Source: Lentzea fradiae
Lineage (GTDB): Bacteria; Actinomycetota; Actinomycetes; Mycobacteriales; Pseudonocardiaceae
Assembly: GCF_900100955.1 (NCBI RefSeq)
Contig: NZ_FNCC01000011.1
Coordinates: forward strand, 248,001 to 312,000
Direction of reading: 5' to 3'
Length of the DNA: 64,000 nucleotides
Under the pieces are notes generated by a model. It was not told the DNA's origin. It ran no database searches and worked only from the letters and a program-made list of their open reading frames with translations. A program made the translations under genes and the position numbers. Shown piece by piece: positions 18,787 to 29,631 of this stretch. Position 1 is the first letter of the stretch, and each line of letters opens with the position of its first letter.

Positions 18787-19749
18787 TCAGGCGTGCACCT
18801 CGGGCGGGGTGGGTTTGGGCTCGTCGGTTGCGATCACGCGGGCACCGGGGACGGGGCCGTGCGCGACGCGGACCGTGCGGCACACACCGGCTCCGGCGAG
18901 CTCCGCGGCGACGCGCACCGCCGTGTCGCCGTCCTCGCACAGGAACGCCGTGGTGGGGCCGGAACCGGAGACGATCCCGGCCAGCGCGCCCGCGTCGACA
19001 CCGGCGCGCAGGGTGCGGCGGAGGTTGGGCCGCAGCGAGACGGCGGCAGCCTGGAGGTCGTTGCCCAGCAGGAGCGCGAGCTGGCGCGGGTCGCCGGAGG
19101 ACAGGCCCTCCAGCACGGCCTCGACCGGGCCGACGCGCGGCGGGTCGCCCTCGGCGCGCAGGCGGTCGAGCTCGTCGAAGACGTCCGGAGTGGACAGTCC
19201 GCGGCGGTCGAAGGCGAGGACCCAGTGGAACTGGTGGCGGCCGAGGACCGGGACGATCCGCTCACCGCGGCCCGTTCCCAGCGCGGTGGCGCCGTAGAGG
19301 GCGAACGGGACGTCGGCCCCGAGCTTGCCGGCCAGCTCGGCCAGCTCGTCGCGGCTGATGTCGAGCCGCCACAACGACGACAGGCCCACGAGGGCGGCCG
19401 CCGCGTCCGCGCTGCCGCCCGCCATGCCGCCGGCGACCGGGATCGCCTTGCGGATGACGACGCGGACCTTCGGGTCGTCGGCGTCGCGCCCCACGTGGGC
19501 CGCGAGCAGCTGGACGGCGCGCCAGGCGAGGTTCGAGGCTCCGGTGGGCACCTGGTCGGCGCCCTCGCCGTGCACCTCGACGCCCGGCTCGTCGGCCACC
19601 GCGACGGTGACCTCGTCGACCAGCGAGAGGGCCTGGAAGATCGTCACCAGGTCGTGGTATCCGTCCGGGCGCACGTCACCGACGGCCAGGTGCAGGTTGA
19701 CCTTGGCCGGGACGCGAACCGTGACCGGGGGTGGAACGACTGCGAGCAC
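18787..19749 (-). CDS. ispE: 4-diphosphocytidyl-2-C-methyl-D-erythritol kinase
   Basis: GHMP-family kinase of the non-mevalonate isoprenoid pathway; it phosphorylates CDP-methylerythritol on the route to IPP and DMAPP. Seen in 320 residues: [21 protein letters not shown] at the N-terminus (about 12-32), the GHMP ATP loop [17 protein letters not shown] near 105, LGADVPFAL near 143, and the C-terminal GSGPTTAFL near 270. In M. tuberculosis ispE directly follows ksgA; here the metNIQ operon and its leader separate them. Confidence 0.96.
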   Translation of the reverse strand: MLAVVPPPVTVRVPAKVNLHLAVGDVRPDGYHDLVTIFQALSLVDEVTVAVADEPGVEVHGEGADQVPTGASNLAWRAVQLLAAHVGRDADDPKVRVVIRKAIPVAGGMAGGSADAAAALVGLSSLWRLDISRDELAELAGKLGADVPFALYGATALGTGRGERIVPVLGRHQFHWVLAFDRRGLSTPDVFDELDRLRAEGDPPRVGPVEAVLEGLSSGDPRQLALLLGNDLQAAAVSLRPNLRRTLRAGVDAGALAGIVSGSGPTTAFLCEDGDTAVRVAAELAGAGVCRTVRVAHGPVPGARVIATDEPKPTPPEVHA

Positions 19750-19804
19750 GATGTCAGCCTACGGGCGTTCTCGGGTCCCGGACTCCTCCCCCGGCCACGT
19801 CACG

Positions 19805-20605
19805 TCAGACCGGGATGACCGAGCCGTCGAAGGTCTGCTTGATGTAGTCCTTGACCTGCTGCGATCCGAGCAGCTCCGCGAGGTCGCGGATGCGCTTGTC
19901 GTCCTTGAGCTCGGTGCGGGTGACGAGACCGTTCGCGTTCGGGTTGCCCTCGGCCTTCTCCAGCGCGAGCGAGTCGGAGGCGGGCTTCAGGCCGGCGTCG
20001 ATGGCGTAGTTGCCGTTGATGACCGACGCGTCGGTGTCGTCGAGCGACCGGGGCAGCTGGGCGGCCTCCAGCGGCACGAACTGCAGTTTCTTCGGGTTCT
20101 CCGCGAGGTCGCGCACGGACGGCTGGTCGACGTCCTTGAGCTTGATGAGGCCGTTCGCCTCCAGCAGCCGCAGGCCGCGGGCCTCGTTGGTGGCGTCGTT
20201 GGCGACGGCGATCTTGGCGCCGTCGGCCAGCTCGTCGAGCTTCTTCACCTTCTTGGAGTACAGGCCGAGCGGCTCGACGTGGACGGGCTGGACCCACTCG
20301 ACCGGCGCGCCGCTGTCCTTGGTGAACGTCTCCAGGTACGGGACGGTCTGGAAGTAGTTGGCGTCGAGCGAGCCGTCGACCAGCGCCGTGTTGGGCTGCA
20401 CGTAGTCGGTGAACTCGACGACCTCGATCTTCAGACCCTTCTCGGCGGCCAGGTTGTCGGCCACGTACTTGAGGATCTGGGCGTGCGGGACGGGCGACAC
20501 GCCGACCTTCAGCGTGTCGGACGAGCTGGCGCCACCCGACGAGCAAGCGGACAGAGCAGTCAAACCGGTCAAAGCGACTGCGATGAGGGCAGCACGAATG
20601 CGCAT
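19805..20605 (-). CDS. metQ: MetQ/NlpA substrate-binding lipoprotein
   Basis: Lipid-anchored binding protein of a methionine-type ABC importer, 266 residues. The signal MRIRAALIAVALTGLTALSAC ends in a lipobox with the acylated Cys near residue 21. NlpA family blocks follow: LKVGVSPVPHAQILKYV, EFTDYVQPNTALVDGSLDANYFQT and NDATNEARGLRLLE. ATG 20605 was chosen because AAGGAA lies just upstream and it starts the signal. The S-box riboswitch in the operon leader supports methionine or a related sulfur compound as substrate. Order metN-metI-metQ, 28 bp after metI. Confidence 0.94.
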   Translation of the reverse strand: MRIRAALIAVALTGLTALSACSSGGASSSDTLKVGVSPVPHAQILKYVADNLAAEKGLKIEVVEFTDYVQPNTALVDGSLDANYFQTVPYLETFTKDSGAPVEWVQPVHVEPLGLYSKKVKKLDELADGAKIAVANDATNEARGLRLLEANGLIKLKDVDQPSVRDLAENPKKLQFVPLEAAQLPRSLDDTDASVINGNYAIDAGLKPASDSLALEKAEGNPNANGLVTRTELKDDKRIRDLAELLGSQQVKDYIKQTFDGSVIPV

Positions 20606-20633
20606 GATGTTCCTTCGAAGAATTACTTCTGGT

Positions 20634-21317
20634 TCAGACGGAGGCGTGCCGGCGCCGGTCGGCGGCGCGGGCGGCACGGGTGAAACCGAGCTGGATCACG
20701 GTGGTGAGCACGGCGAGCCACGCCACGGTGCTCCACAGGACCCGGTCGTTGAAGCGCTGGTAGCCCTCGCGGATGGCGAGGTCGCCGAGACCACCGCCGC
20801 CGATCACGCCGGCCATCGCCGAGTACCCGATGAGGGCGATCACGGTGACGCCGATGGCGTTGATCAGCGCGGGCAGCGACTCGCGGATCAGCACGCTGCG
20901 CACGATCTTGAGCGTCGAGGCGCCCGTGGTGATCGCGGCCTCGACCACGGTCACGTGCACCTCGGACAGGATGTTCTGCACGAGCCGCCCGACGAACGGG
21001 ATGGCGCCCACGGCCAGCGGCACGATGACCGCCGTGCTGCCGATGGAGCCGCCGACGATCAGGCGGGTGACCGACGTGAGCGCGACGAGCAGCACGATGA
21101 ACGGCATCGAGCGGCCCAGGTCGGTGACGAAGCCGAGGACCCTGTGCACCGCGGTGTTCGGCCGCAGCCCGCCCTTGGCGGTGAGCTGCAGCCAGACCCC
21201 GACGGGAACTCCGAGAACGGTGGCGATGACGGTGGAGACGCCGACCATGTACAGCGTCTCCCCGGTGGCCTCGACGAGATACGAGATCACGTCGGACCAG
21301 GGTGTTGCAGACCTCAC
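20634..21317 (-). CDS. metI: MetI methionine ABC transporter permease
   Basis: A 227-residue inner-membrane permease with about five helices. The family core is visible: ATGETLYMVGVSTVIATVLGVPVGVW (within residues 14-42), and the coupling EAA loop EAAITTGASTLKIVRSVLI near residue 120, followed by INAIGVTVIALIGYSAMAG. GTG 21317 overlaps the metN stop as GTGA, so the two are translationally coupled. The frame continues upstream but that extension has no ribosome site. Confidence 0.94.
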   Translation of the reverse strand: MRSATPWSDVISYLVEATGETLYMVGVSTVIATVLGVPVGVWLQLTAKGGLRPNTAVHRVLGFVTDLGRSMPFIVLLVALTSVTRLIVGGSIGSTAVIVPLAVGAIPFVGRLVQNILSEVHVTVVEAAITTGASTLKIVRSVLIRESLPALINAIGVTVIALIGYSAMAGVIGGGGLGDLAIREGYQRFNDRVLWSTVAWLAVLTTVIQLGFTRAARAADRRRHASV

Positions 21318-22312
21318 GCAGCTACTCCCTGCGGCCCCTTCAGGGACCTCTGCACCGCACCGCCCGCTTCGCCGATCCACTCGAGGGCGGAGTCGGAGCG
21401 CTCGCCGTTCAGGCCGAGGCGGAAGCGCGCGACCGGGGTCTCACCCAGGCGCGTCAGGCCACCGCCGACGATGTTCAGCTCGACGCCGAACCGGTGCGCG
21501 GCCTCGGGCAGCAGCGCGCCGACGGCGGCGAAGCCGACGAGCACCACGTCGGCGACGCGGTCGTAGGCGGACTCGTTGATCGGGTTCAGGTCGACGGCGG
21601 GCAGCAGCGCGGAGCTCGTGCGGCTCCCGGCGTTGCCGACCAGGTCGAGGACCTTGCCGTGCTCGACGACGCGGCCCTGCTCCAGCACGGCGACGTCGTC
21701 GCAGATCTTGCGGACCACGCCCATGTCGTGCGTGACGACGAGGACGGTCACGCCCAGCTCGGCGCGCGCACGGTCGAGCACGGTCAGCACGGACCCGGTG
21801 GTCTCCGGGTCGAGCGCGGACGTGGGCTCGTCGGCGAGCAGCACGGACGGGTTGGCGGCGAGCGCCCGCGCCACGGCGATGCGCTGGCGCTGCCCGCCGG
21901 ACAGCTGGTCGGGGTAGGCGGTGGCCTTGTCGGTCAGGCCGACGAGGTCGAGCAGCTCGCCCACACGGGTGCGGCGCTGCGGTCCCGGCACGCCGGCGCT
22001 CTCCAGCGGCAGCGCGACGTTGCCGGCCGCGGTGCGCTGACGCAGCAGCGAGTCCCCTTGCGGCACAACGCCGATCTGGCGGCGGGCGGCCCGCAGCGCG
22101 GACCCGTCGAGGCTCGTGATGTCGGTGCCGTCGACGCGGATCGCACCGGAGTCGGGGCGCTCCAGCAGCGCGACGCAGCGGGCGAGCGTCGACTTGCCGG
22201 CGCCGCTCGGGCCGACGACGCCGAGGACGGTGCCCGACTCGACGTCCAGCGTCACGCCGTTCAGTGCGTTGACACCCTGGAAGGACTTGGTGAGGTTCTC
22301 GACAGTGATCAC
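21314..22312 (-). CDS. metN: MetN methionine ABC transporter ATP-binding protein
   Basis: ATPase of the MetNIQ importer, 332 residues. Walker A GPSGAGKST near residue 35, signature LSGGQRQRIAVARALA near 137, Walker B VLLADEPTSALD near 158, and the switch His in VVTHDMGVV near 195. The last 90 residues form a NIL domain, which in MetN senses internal methionine and shuts transport. GTG start at 22312 follows GGAG with a five-base gap. First structural gene after the riboswitch and leader peptide; 132 nt separate it from the leader peptide stop. Confidence 0.96.
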   Translation of the reverse strand: MITVENLTKSFQGVNALNGVTLDVESGTVLGVVGPSGAGKSTLARCVALLERPDSGAIRVDGTDITSLDGSALRAARRQIGVVPQGDSLLRQRTAAGNVALPLESAGVPGPQRRTRVGELLDLVGLTDKATAYPDQLSGGQRQRIAVARALAANPSVLLADEPTSALDPETTGSVLTVLDRARAELGVTVLVVTHDMGVVRKICDDVAVLEQGRVVEHGKVLDLVGNAGSRTSSALLPAVDLNPINESAYDRVADVVLVGFAAVGALLPEAAHRFGVELNIVGGGLTRLGETPVARFRLGLNGERSDSALEWIGEAGGAVQRSLKGPQGVAA

Positions 22313-22444
22313 TTCTGCTCCACGGCTGCGCGCGACCGCACACGGCCCGTCCCAGGTCAGGAGGGGGTGCGTTGTCGGGGTTTGCTGCTCTGGTGTGCGC
22401 CACTCGTTGGCTGAGCGCGCGTCAAAGGACTCTGGGAAGGCGCC

Positions 22445-22531
22445 TTAGACGAGGTGGCGACGACATGCAGAAGCGGTGCGACGGCACTGGTCGACGACTC
22501 GACGGCGCGTCAGCATTCGCGAGGTGCACAT
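22445..22531 (-). CDS. Actinobacterial sulfur-type putative leader peptide
   Basis: A 28-codon frame (ATG 22531, TAA at 22445) containing TRRRVVDQCRRTASACRR. This resembles the short putative leader peptides known upstream of actinobacterial cysteine, methionine and sulfur-uptake genes, with an RRxxD.(C/R)R..(A/S)SA.C pattern. It holds three Cys codons (2, 16 and 23) and many Arg codons, so ribosome pausing could report cysteinyl-tRNA supply. The ribosome site GGAGG (22537-22541) shares two bases with the 3' strand of riboswitch stem P1. It sits between the S-box and metN on the same strand. The mechanism is inferred; the peptide call rests on motif, spacing and context. Confidence 0.75.
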   Translation of the reverse strand: MCTSRMLTRRRVVDQCRRTASACRRHLV

Positions 22532-22539
22532 GTGATCCT

Positions 22540-22627
22540 CCATCGGTCCTGGCGTTAGCACCTGCCCGCATCCAGCGGGTGGTTGCTGCGACGTCGTAGA
22601 GCCAGGTCTCTCAGTCGCTCCGGATGG
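22540..22627 (-). promoter_or_regulatory. S-box (SAM-I-type) riboswitch upstream of metNIQ
   Basis: The minus strand shows the S-box core in order: AGCGACTGAGAGACC (P2 with the kink-turn GA pairs), GGCTC-TACGA-CGTCGC, AGCAACC, a P3 stem (CCCGC-TGGAT-GCGGG), then AGGTGCTAA. P1 pairs CCATC at the 5' end with GATGG at the 3' end. P4 looks very short or absent. SAM binding would stabilise P1, whose 3' strand reaches into the GGAGG of the leader peptide, pointing to translational control. The core does not fit SAM-IV as I recall it. Confidence 0.87.
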
Positions 22628-22718
22628 CAAGTAGCAGTCAACCGGACGGACGTTCGGTTGCGCAAGCCAGATCCGGATTCGTTCGACAGATCACACTGTT
22701 GGCCGAAGGATCCCCGGC

Positions 22719-23546
22719 CTAGACCTCTGCGATCCGGATGAAGTCGATCACGCTGAGCTGCTCGCCCCTCGACTGCGGGTCGACGCCCGCCTTCCGAAGC
22801 AGTTCGTCGACGTTCTCGACGGCACCCTTGAGGGCCGCTCGCAACGTCTTGCGCCGCTGCGCGAAGGCCGCGTCCACGATCTTGAACAGCCTCTTCTTGT
22901 CCACTGTGGACAACGGCTTTTCGTGGCGCTGGAAGGCAACCAGGCCCGAGTCGACGTTGGGCGCGGGCCAGAAGACGTTCTTGCCGATCGAGCCCGCCTT
23001 GCGGGCCTGCGCGTACCAGGCGAGCTTCACGCTGGGGACGCCGTAGATCTTGCTGCCGGGCCCCGCGGCCATCCGGTCCGCGACCTCCGCCTGCACCATG
23101 ACAAGACCCGTTCGGAGCGTCGGCAGCTCGTCCAGGAGGTGGAGCACCACCGGCACCGCGACGTTGTACGGGAGGTTGGCGACGATCGCTGTGGGTTGCA
23201 CGGGCAGGTCCGCCCGGGTGACCTTCATGGCGTCCATCCGGACGACGTGGAGCTTGTCCGCGTTCTCCGGGTCGTACTCGGCGACGGTGCGCGGCAGCCG
23301 CTCGGCGAGCGGCGGGTCGATCTCGACGGCCACCACCTGCTTCGCCTCGGGCAGCAGGGCGAGGGTCAGCGAGCCGAGGCCGGGACCGACCTCCAGCACC
23401 ACGTCGTCGTCACCCAGCTGCGCCGCCGAGACGATCTTGCGGACCGTGTTGGGGTCGTGCACGAAGTTCTGGCCCAGCTTCTTGGTCGGGCGGACGCCCA
23501 GCTCTTCGGCTAGACGGCGGACTTCGGCGGGTCCCAGCAGGCTCAC
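22719..23546 (-). CDS. rsmA: 16S rRNA dimethyladenosine transferase RsmA/KsgA
   Basis: Dimethylates the two adjacent adenines near the 3' end of 16S rRNA and checks small-subunit assembly. The 275 residues show [18 protein letters not shown] (about 22-39), the SAM-binding motif [16 protein letters not shown] near 50, and the catalytic [10 protein letters not shown] near residue 124. GTG start at 23546. It follows rpfB on the same strand with a hairpin between, as in the tatD-rpfB-ksgA order of M. tuberculosis. Confidence 0.97.
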   Translation of the reverse strand: MSLLGPAEVRRLAEELGVRPTKKLGQNFVHDPNTVRKIVSAAQLGDDDVVLEVGPGLGSLTLALLPEAKQVVAVEIDPPLAERLPRTVAEYDPENADKLHVVRMDAMKVTRADLPVQPTAIVANLPYNVAVPVVLHLLDELPTLRTGLVMVQAEVADRMAAGPGSKIYGVPSVKLAWYAQARKAGSIGKNVFWPAPNVDSGLVAFQRHEKPLSTVDKKRLFKIVDAAFAQRRKTLRAALKGAVENVDELLRKAGVDPQSRGEQLSVIDFIRIAEV

Positions 23547-23625
23547 CGGGGCATTCTCGCAGGCTCGCGGACGCGGGGAGACGGGACGGTGCCCGCACGC
23601 GCGCCTGGAGGCCCCTCCGGCACGA

Positions 23626-23661
23626 CGAAGGCCGCCCGTGGCGAACCACGAGCGGCCTTCG
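23626..23661 (-). terminator. Hairpin between rpfB and rsmA
   Basis: Arms CGAAGGCCGC and GCGGCCTTCG plus an inner CGTGG/CCACG stem around loop CGAA span 23626-23661, 29 bp downstream of the rpfB stop on the minus strand. A likely terminator or attenuator for rpfB. Confidence 0.65.
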
Positions 23662-23690
23662 CGAGTACTGCGGGGGTTTGCAGCGCGGGT

Positions 23691-25403
<1,713 letters not shown>

Positions 25404-26225
25404 TCAGTAGCCGAGCCCGAACACCCGTTGGGCAGTACGGGTGACGGCGGAGCAGAGTTCAGAAAGATCTTCGCCACGCAGCGTGGCCAGATCCCGGACT
25501 GTGTAATTCACACAATAAGGTTCGTTCGGCCGCCCCCGGAACGGGTGCGGCGTCAGGAACGGCGCGTCCGTCTCCACCAGGAGCTGGTCCTGCGGCACCA
25601 GCACGGCCGCCTCCCGCAGCGCGCGGGAGTTCTTGAACGTCACCGGCCCCGCGAACGACAGCACGTACCCCGCGTCGACGCACCGCCGGGCGAAGTCCGC
25701 GTCGCCGGAGAAGCAGTGGAAGACCACAGTGGACGGTGCGCCCTCGGCGTCGAGGATCTTGAGAACGTCCTCGTGCGCGTCCCGGTCGTGGATCATCAAC
25801 GGCTTCCCGACGCGCTTGGAAAGGTCGATGTGCCAACGGAAAGCCTCGTGCTGCGCGGCCGGCGGCGAGTAGTCCCAGTAGTAGTCGAGACCGGTCTCGC
25901 CGATCGCGACCACCCGGTCGTAGGCGGCCAGGCGCTCCAGCTCGGCCTTCTCCGCGTCGCCGAACGCGGCCGTGCGCGTCGGGTGCACGGCCACCGCCGC
26001 GTACACGCGCGAGTCCCAGGTGGACGCCTCCGCGGCCCAGCGCGCGGCCTCCAGGTCGTCCGCCACGGTGATCACGTGCGAGACACCGGCCGCGTTGGCC
26101 CGGTCCAGCAGCACGGCCACGTCCGCGGCGTCGGCCGCGCCACAGGCGTCGAGGTGGGTGTGGGCGTCGACCACCGGCACCGGAAGGGCTTCCGGCACCG
26201 GCGGTCGTTCCCGCTTGTCGGTCAA
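25404..26225 (-). CDS. tatD: TatD-family metal-dependent DNase
   Basis: TIM-barrel metallo-hydrolase; TatD enzymes have 3'-5' exonuclease activity linked to oxidative DNA repair. The metal ligands are all visible in 273 residues: DAHTHLD (about 20-26), IGETGLDYYWD near 112, MIHDRDAHEDV near 144, FHCFSGD near 170, and ETDAPFLTPHPFRGRPNEP near 220. TTG start at 26225 with GAGG four bases upstream, 16 bp after metG. The metG-tatD-rpfB-ksgA order is an old actinobacterial block. Confidence 0.95.
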   Translation of the reverse strand: MTDKRERPPVPEALPVPVVDAHTHLDACGAADAADVAVLLDRANAAGVSHVITVADDLEAARWAAEASTWDSRVYAAVAVHPTRTAAFGDAEKAELERLAAYDRVVAIGETGLDYYWDYSPPAAQHEAFRWHIDLSKRVGKPLMIHDRDAHEDVLKILDAEGAPSTVVFHCFSGDADFARRCVDAGYVLSFAGPVTFKNSRALREAAVLVPQDQLLVETDAPFLTPHPFRGRPNEPYCVNYTVRDLATLRGEDLSELCSAVTRTAQRVFGLGY

Positions 26226-26241
26226 CTGTCCTCGTCCGCGA

Positions 26242-28041
26242 CTAGTCGGTGACGATCGGAGCCCACTCGGGCCCGGTCTCGCCCAGCTTCGGGTCGAGCT
26301 TCGCGAAGAGCGGCGAGGGCTTCTGCAGCGGCCTGCCGACCTCGATCGGCGACGACTCCCAGCGCGCCTGCTCGCCCGCGTAGTCGCCGGTCAGCACCGG
26401 GTACGAGCGGTCGGGCACGTCGAGGTCGGTGACCTCGTCCATCGACGGCTGCGCCGCCCACACGCCCGTGCCACCCAGCGCCTCGTGCACCTTCTGCGCC
26501 GAGTGCGGCAGGAACGGCGTCATCAGCGTGTTCGCGTCCTGCACGACCTGCAACGCGGTGTGCAGCACCGAGTCGCGGCGCTCCGGGTCGTCCTTGAGCT
26601 TCCACGGCTCCTGGTCGGACAGGTACTTGTTCGCCGCCGAGATCACCCGCATGGCCTCGCCGGACGCCTGCTTGAACCGCGAGCGGCGCAGGTGCGCGCC
26701 GACCGTGTCGAACGCGGCCCTGGACTGCCGCAGCAGCTCGTGGTCCGCGTCCGTCAGCGCCGTGGCCTTCGGGATGGCGCCGACGTTCTTGTGCGCCATC
26801 GAGATCGAGCGGTTGACCAGGTTGCCCCACTCGTTGGCCAGCTCGAAGTTCGTCCTGCGGACGAACTCCTCCCAGGTGAAGTCGGTGTCCTGGTTCTCGG
26901 GGCCCGCGACGGAGATGAAGTACCGCAGCGCGTCCGGCCCGAACTCCTTCAGGAAGTCGCCGACGTAGATCACGGTGCCGCGCGAGGTGGAGAACTTCGA
27001 GCCGCTCATCGTCAGGTACTCCGACGACACGACCTCGGTCGGCAGGTTCAGCGTGCCGAACCGGCCGGGCTCGCCTCCCTTGTCGCCAGCGCCGTTCTGC
27101 CCGAGCAGCAGCGACGGCCAGATCAGCGAGTGGAAGACGATGTTGTCCTTGCCCATGAAGTAGTAGCCCTGGGCGTCACCGGTCCAGAACTCCTTCCAGG
27201 CGTCGTCGTCGCCGGTGCGGCGGGCCCACTCGACGGACGCGCTCAGGTACCCGATCACGGCGTCGAACCACACGTAGAACCGCTTCATCGGCTGGTCGCT
27301 CCACCCGTCGAGCGGGATGGGGACGCCCCAGTCGAGGTCGCGGGTGATCGCGCGCGGCCGCAGGTCGGAGATCAGGTTCTGCGAGAACTTGAGCACGTTC
27401 GGGCGCCACTCGGTGCGCGTGGACATCCACGAGCCGAGCGACTCGATGAACGACGGCAGGTCGAGGAACAGGTGCTCGGTCTCGACGAACTTCGGCACCT
27501 CGCCGTTGATCCGCGAGCGCGGGTTCTTCAGGTCGGCGGGGTCGAGCTGGTTGCCGCAGTTGTCGCACTGGTCGCCGCGCGCGCCGTCGTAGCCGCAGAT
27601 CGGGCAGGTGCCCTCGATGTAGCGGTCGGGCAGCGTGCGGCCGGTGGACGGGCTGATGGCGCCCATCTCGGTCTTGGGGACGACGTAGCCGTTCTTCCAC
27701 AGCGCGGAGAACAGGTCCTGCACGACCTGGTAGTGGTTGCCGGTGGTCGTGCGGGTGAAGAGGTCGTAGGACAGGCCGAGGCCCTGGAGGTCGGAGGCGA
27801 TGACGCGGTTGTACTTGTCGGCGAGCTCGCGGGCGGTGAGCCCTTCCTTCTCGGCCTGCACCTGGATGGGCGTGCCGTGCTCGTCCGTGCCGCTGACCAT
27901 GAGCACCCGGTGTCCGGACATTCGCATGTAGCGGGAGAAGACGTCGGACGGGACACCGAAACCGGAGACGTGACCGATGTGCCTGGGGCCGTTGGCGTAA
28001 GGCCAGGCCACCGCGGTCAGTACGGAGGCACTCATGCACAT
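26242..28041 (-). CDS. metG: Methionyl-tRNA synthetase (zinc-knuckle type)
   Basis: Charges elongator and initiator tRNA-Met. The 599-residue class I enzyme has the HIGH box HIGHVSGFG near residue 21, a zinc knuckle [18 protein letters not shown] near 145-162, the [12 protein letters not shown] block, and a KMSKS-equivalent KFSTSRG near 350. The anticodon-binding helical domain fills the rest; there is no C-terminal tRNA-binding dimerisation domain, as in mycobacterial MetG. ATG 28035 ([16 protein letters not shown]) is an equally good start. It lies in the same operon as tatD, while the S-box near metNIQ is a separate unit. Confidence 0.96.
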   Translation of the reverse strand: MCMSASVLTAVAWPYANGPRHIGHVSGFGVPSDVFSRYMRMSGHRVLMVSGTDEHGTPIQVQAEKEGLTARELADKYNRVIASDLQGLGLSYDLFTRTTTGNHYQVVQDLFSALWKNGYVVPKTEMGAISPSTGRTLPDRYIEGTCPICGYDGARGDQCDNCGNQLDPADLKNPRSRINGEVPKFVETEHLFLDLPSFIESLGSWMSTRTEWRPNVLKFSQNLISDLRPRAITRDLDWGVPIPLDGWSDQPMKRFYVWFDAVIGYLSASVEWARRTGDDDAWKEFWTGDAQGYYFMGKDNIVFHSLIWPSLLLGQNGAGDKGGEPGRFGTLNLPTEVVSSEYLTMSGSKFSTSRGTVIYVGDFLKEFGPDALRYFISVAGPENQDTDFTWEEFVRRTNFELANEWGNLVNRSISMAHKNVGAIPKATALTDADHELLRQSRAAFDTVGAHLRRSRFKQASGEAMRVISAANKYLSDQEPWKLKDDPERRDSVLHTALQVVQDANTLMTPFLPHSAQKVHEALGGTGVWAAQPSMDEVTDLDVPDRSYPVLTGDYAGEQARWESSPIEVGRPLQKPSPLFAKLDPKLGETGPEWAPIVTD

Positions 28042-28088
28042 AGCCTACGGAGGCGGTGCCAGCCGCTTTCCACGGCATGGGAGGTCCG

Positions 28089-28640
28089 TTGTCCGCGACC
28101 AGGATGCTGGTGCTCGGCGTGGTGAAGCTCGTCGGCGAGGCGCACGGCTACGTGGTGCGCCGCGAGCTGAAGTCGTGGTCGGCGGACGCCTGGGCGAACG
28201 TGCAGCCGGGGTCGATCTACCACGCGCTGAAGTCGCTGGCCAGGGACGGCCTGCTGGAGCCGGTGGGCACCGAGTCCGCGGAGGGACCGGCCAGGACCAC
28301 CTACAAGATCACCGAGTCGGGTGAACGCGAGCTGCGCGACCGGCTCGCCCACGCGCTCGCCGACGCCACCGCCGGCAACGACGAGGTCTCCGCGGCCGTG
28401 GCGATGCTCAACCTCGTCCCCCGCTCGCAGGCGGTCGTGCTGCTGAAGAACCGCCTGGCGGGCCTCGAAGGACAGCTGGCGCCGACGCGGCACGGCATCA
28501 CGTCCATGCCGGAGATGGGCAAGCCCGCCCACGTCGGCGAGCTCTTTCGACTGTGGCTCGTCCACCTCGAAGGCCAGGTGCGCTGGACTCGGGAGCTGAT
28601 CGGCCGACTCGAGGCGGGCGAGTACGACCTCCGCGACTAG
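28089..28640 (+). CDS. PadR-family transcriptional regulator
   Basis: A 183-residue winged-helix repressor. The PadR N-terminal domain is clear: RMLVLGVVKLVGEAHGYVVRREL then VQPGSIYHALKSLARDGLLEP (about residues 4-60) and RTTYKITESGERELR. The C-terminal helical domain, ending with HLEGQVRWTRELIGRLEAGEY, is the usual dimer region. TTG 28089 is preferred for GGGAGG at 28079-28084; a GTG at 28056 would add eleven residues. It is co-directional with the ABC exporter at 28699, and two near-palindromic sites sit between them, the first over its own stop codon. Confidence 0.9.
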   Translation: MSATRMLVLGVVKLVGEAHGYVVRRELKSWSADAWANVQPGSIYHALKSLARDGLLEPVGTESAEGPARTTYKITESGERELRDRLAHALADATAGNDEVSAAVAMLNLVPRSQAVVLLKNRLAGLEGQLAPTRHGITSMPEMGKPAHVGELFRLWLVHLEGQVRWTRELIGRLEAGEYDLRD

Positions 28641-28685
28641 TCAAACTTGATTAGTTCGGGCTAGCCTCTGGTCAAACTTGACTAG
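28637..28685 (+). promoter_or_regulatory. Paired operators between padR and ABC exporter genes
   Basis: Two copies of a near-palindrome share the core TCAAACTTGA: CTAGTCAAACTTGATTAG at 28637-28654 and CTGGTCAAACTTGACTAG at 28668-28685. Centres are 31 bp apart, close to three helical turns. The second abuts the ribosome site of the ATPase gene. They are probably PadR-binding sites controlling the exporter. Confidence 0.65.
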
Positions 28686-28698
28686 AGGGGGTTTGACG

Positions 28699-29631
28699 AT
28701 GATCAAGGCACGCGGTCTCGCGCGCCGGTTCGCGACGAAGACCGGTCCGGTGGACGCCGTGCGGGGAGTGGACATCGACGTCGCCGAGGGCGAGCTCGTC
28801 GGGTTCCTCGGCCCCAACGGCGCGGGCAAGTCGACGACGCTGCGGATGCTCACCACGCTGCTGGCACCGACGGCGGGCGAAGCGCTCGTCGCGGGCCACG
28901 ACCTGCTGACCGACCCGGCGGGCGTGCGCCGCAACATCGGGTACGTCGGCCAGAAGACCGGCGCGAGCCTCGACCAGCGCGTCGCGGACGAGCTGGAGTT
29001 CCAGGCCCGCTTCCACGGCCTGGGCAAGCACGACGCCCGCCGCAGGGTCGCCGGCCTGCTCGACCGGTTCGAGCTGCGCGGCATGGAGAAGCGGACCGTC
29101 GCCACGCTGTCGGGCGGCCAGCAGCGCCGCCTCGACATCGCCATGGGCCTGCTGCACGAGCCGCGGCTGCTGTTCCTCGACGAACCGTCCACCGCGCTCG
29201 ACCCGCAGAGCCGCCGCAACCTGTGGGAGCACGTCCGACAGCTCGGGGACGACGGCGTGACGGTCTTCCTGACCACCCACTACCTCGACGAGGCCGACTT
29301 CCTCAGCGACCGGCTGCTGGTGATCGACAACGGCACCATCGTCGGCGAGGGCTCACCCGACGAGCTGAAGAACCGCGTCAACGGCGACCTGGTCGTGCTC
29401 GGCACCCCGCAGGCGGCACTGGTGGCGACCAGGTTCGCGGACGCCGCCGTCGACGGCGAGAAGGTCAGCTTCCGCATCCCGAACGGCGACCGCGCACTGC
29501 CCGGCCTGCTGCGCGATCTTGGCGACATCGGCGTGGAGCTGCACTCCGTGCAGGTGCACCGGCCCACGCTCGACGACGTGTTCCTGACCATGACCGGCCG
29601 TTCCCTGCGGGAGGAAGCGAATGTTGCGTGA
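28699..29631 (+). CDS. ABC exporter ATP-binding protein (DrrA-type)
   Basis: A 310-residue ATPase of the daunorubicin-resistance type. Walker A GPNGAGKST near residue 38, signature LSGGQQRRLDIAMGLL near 138, Walker B LLFLDEPSTALD near 160, and the switch His in LTTHYLDEADFLS near 192. The C-terminal 90 residues resemble the DrrA tail (HSVQVHRPTLDDVFLTMTGR). Substrate unknown; the PadR regulator suggests a drug or small-molecule signal. ATG 28699 has AGAGGGGG at 28684-28691. It overlaps the permease gene by 11 bp. Confidence 0.93.
   Translation: MIKARGLARRFATKTGPVDAVRGVDIDVAEGELVGFLGPNGAGKSTTLRMLTTLLAPTAGEALVAGHDLLTDPAGVRRNIGYVGQKTGASLDQRVADELEFQARFHGLGKHDARRRVAGLLDRFELRGMEKRTVATLSGGQQRRLDIAMGLLHEPRLLFLDEPSTALDPQSRRNLWEHVRQLGDDGVTVFLTTHYLDEADFLSDRLLVIDNGTIVGEGSPDELKNRVNGDLVVLGTPQAALVATRFADAAVDGEKVSFRIPNGDRALPGLLRDLGDIGVELHSVQVHRPTLDDVFLTMTGRSLREEANVA

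Noticed and set aside
22540-22627. SAM-IV riboswitch instead of S-box
   Set aside because: The kink-turn GAGAGA, AGCAACC and AGGTGCTAA blocks are those of SAM-I, and no SAM-IV-type pseudoknot after P1 was seen.
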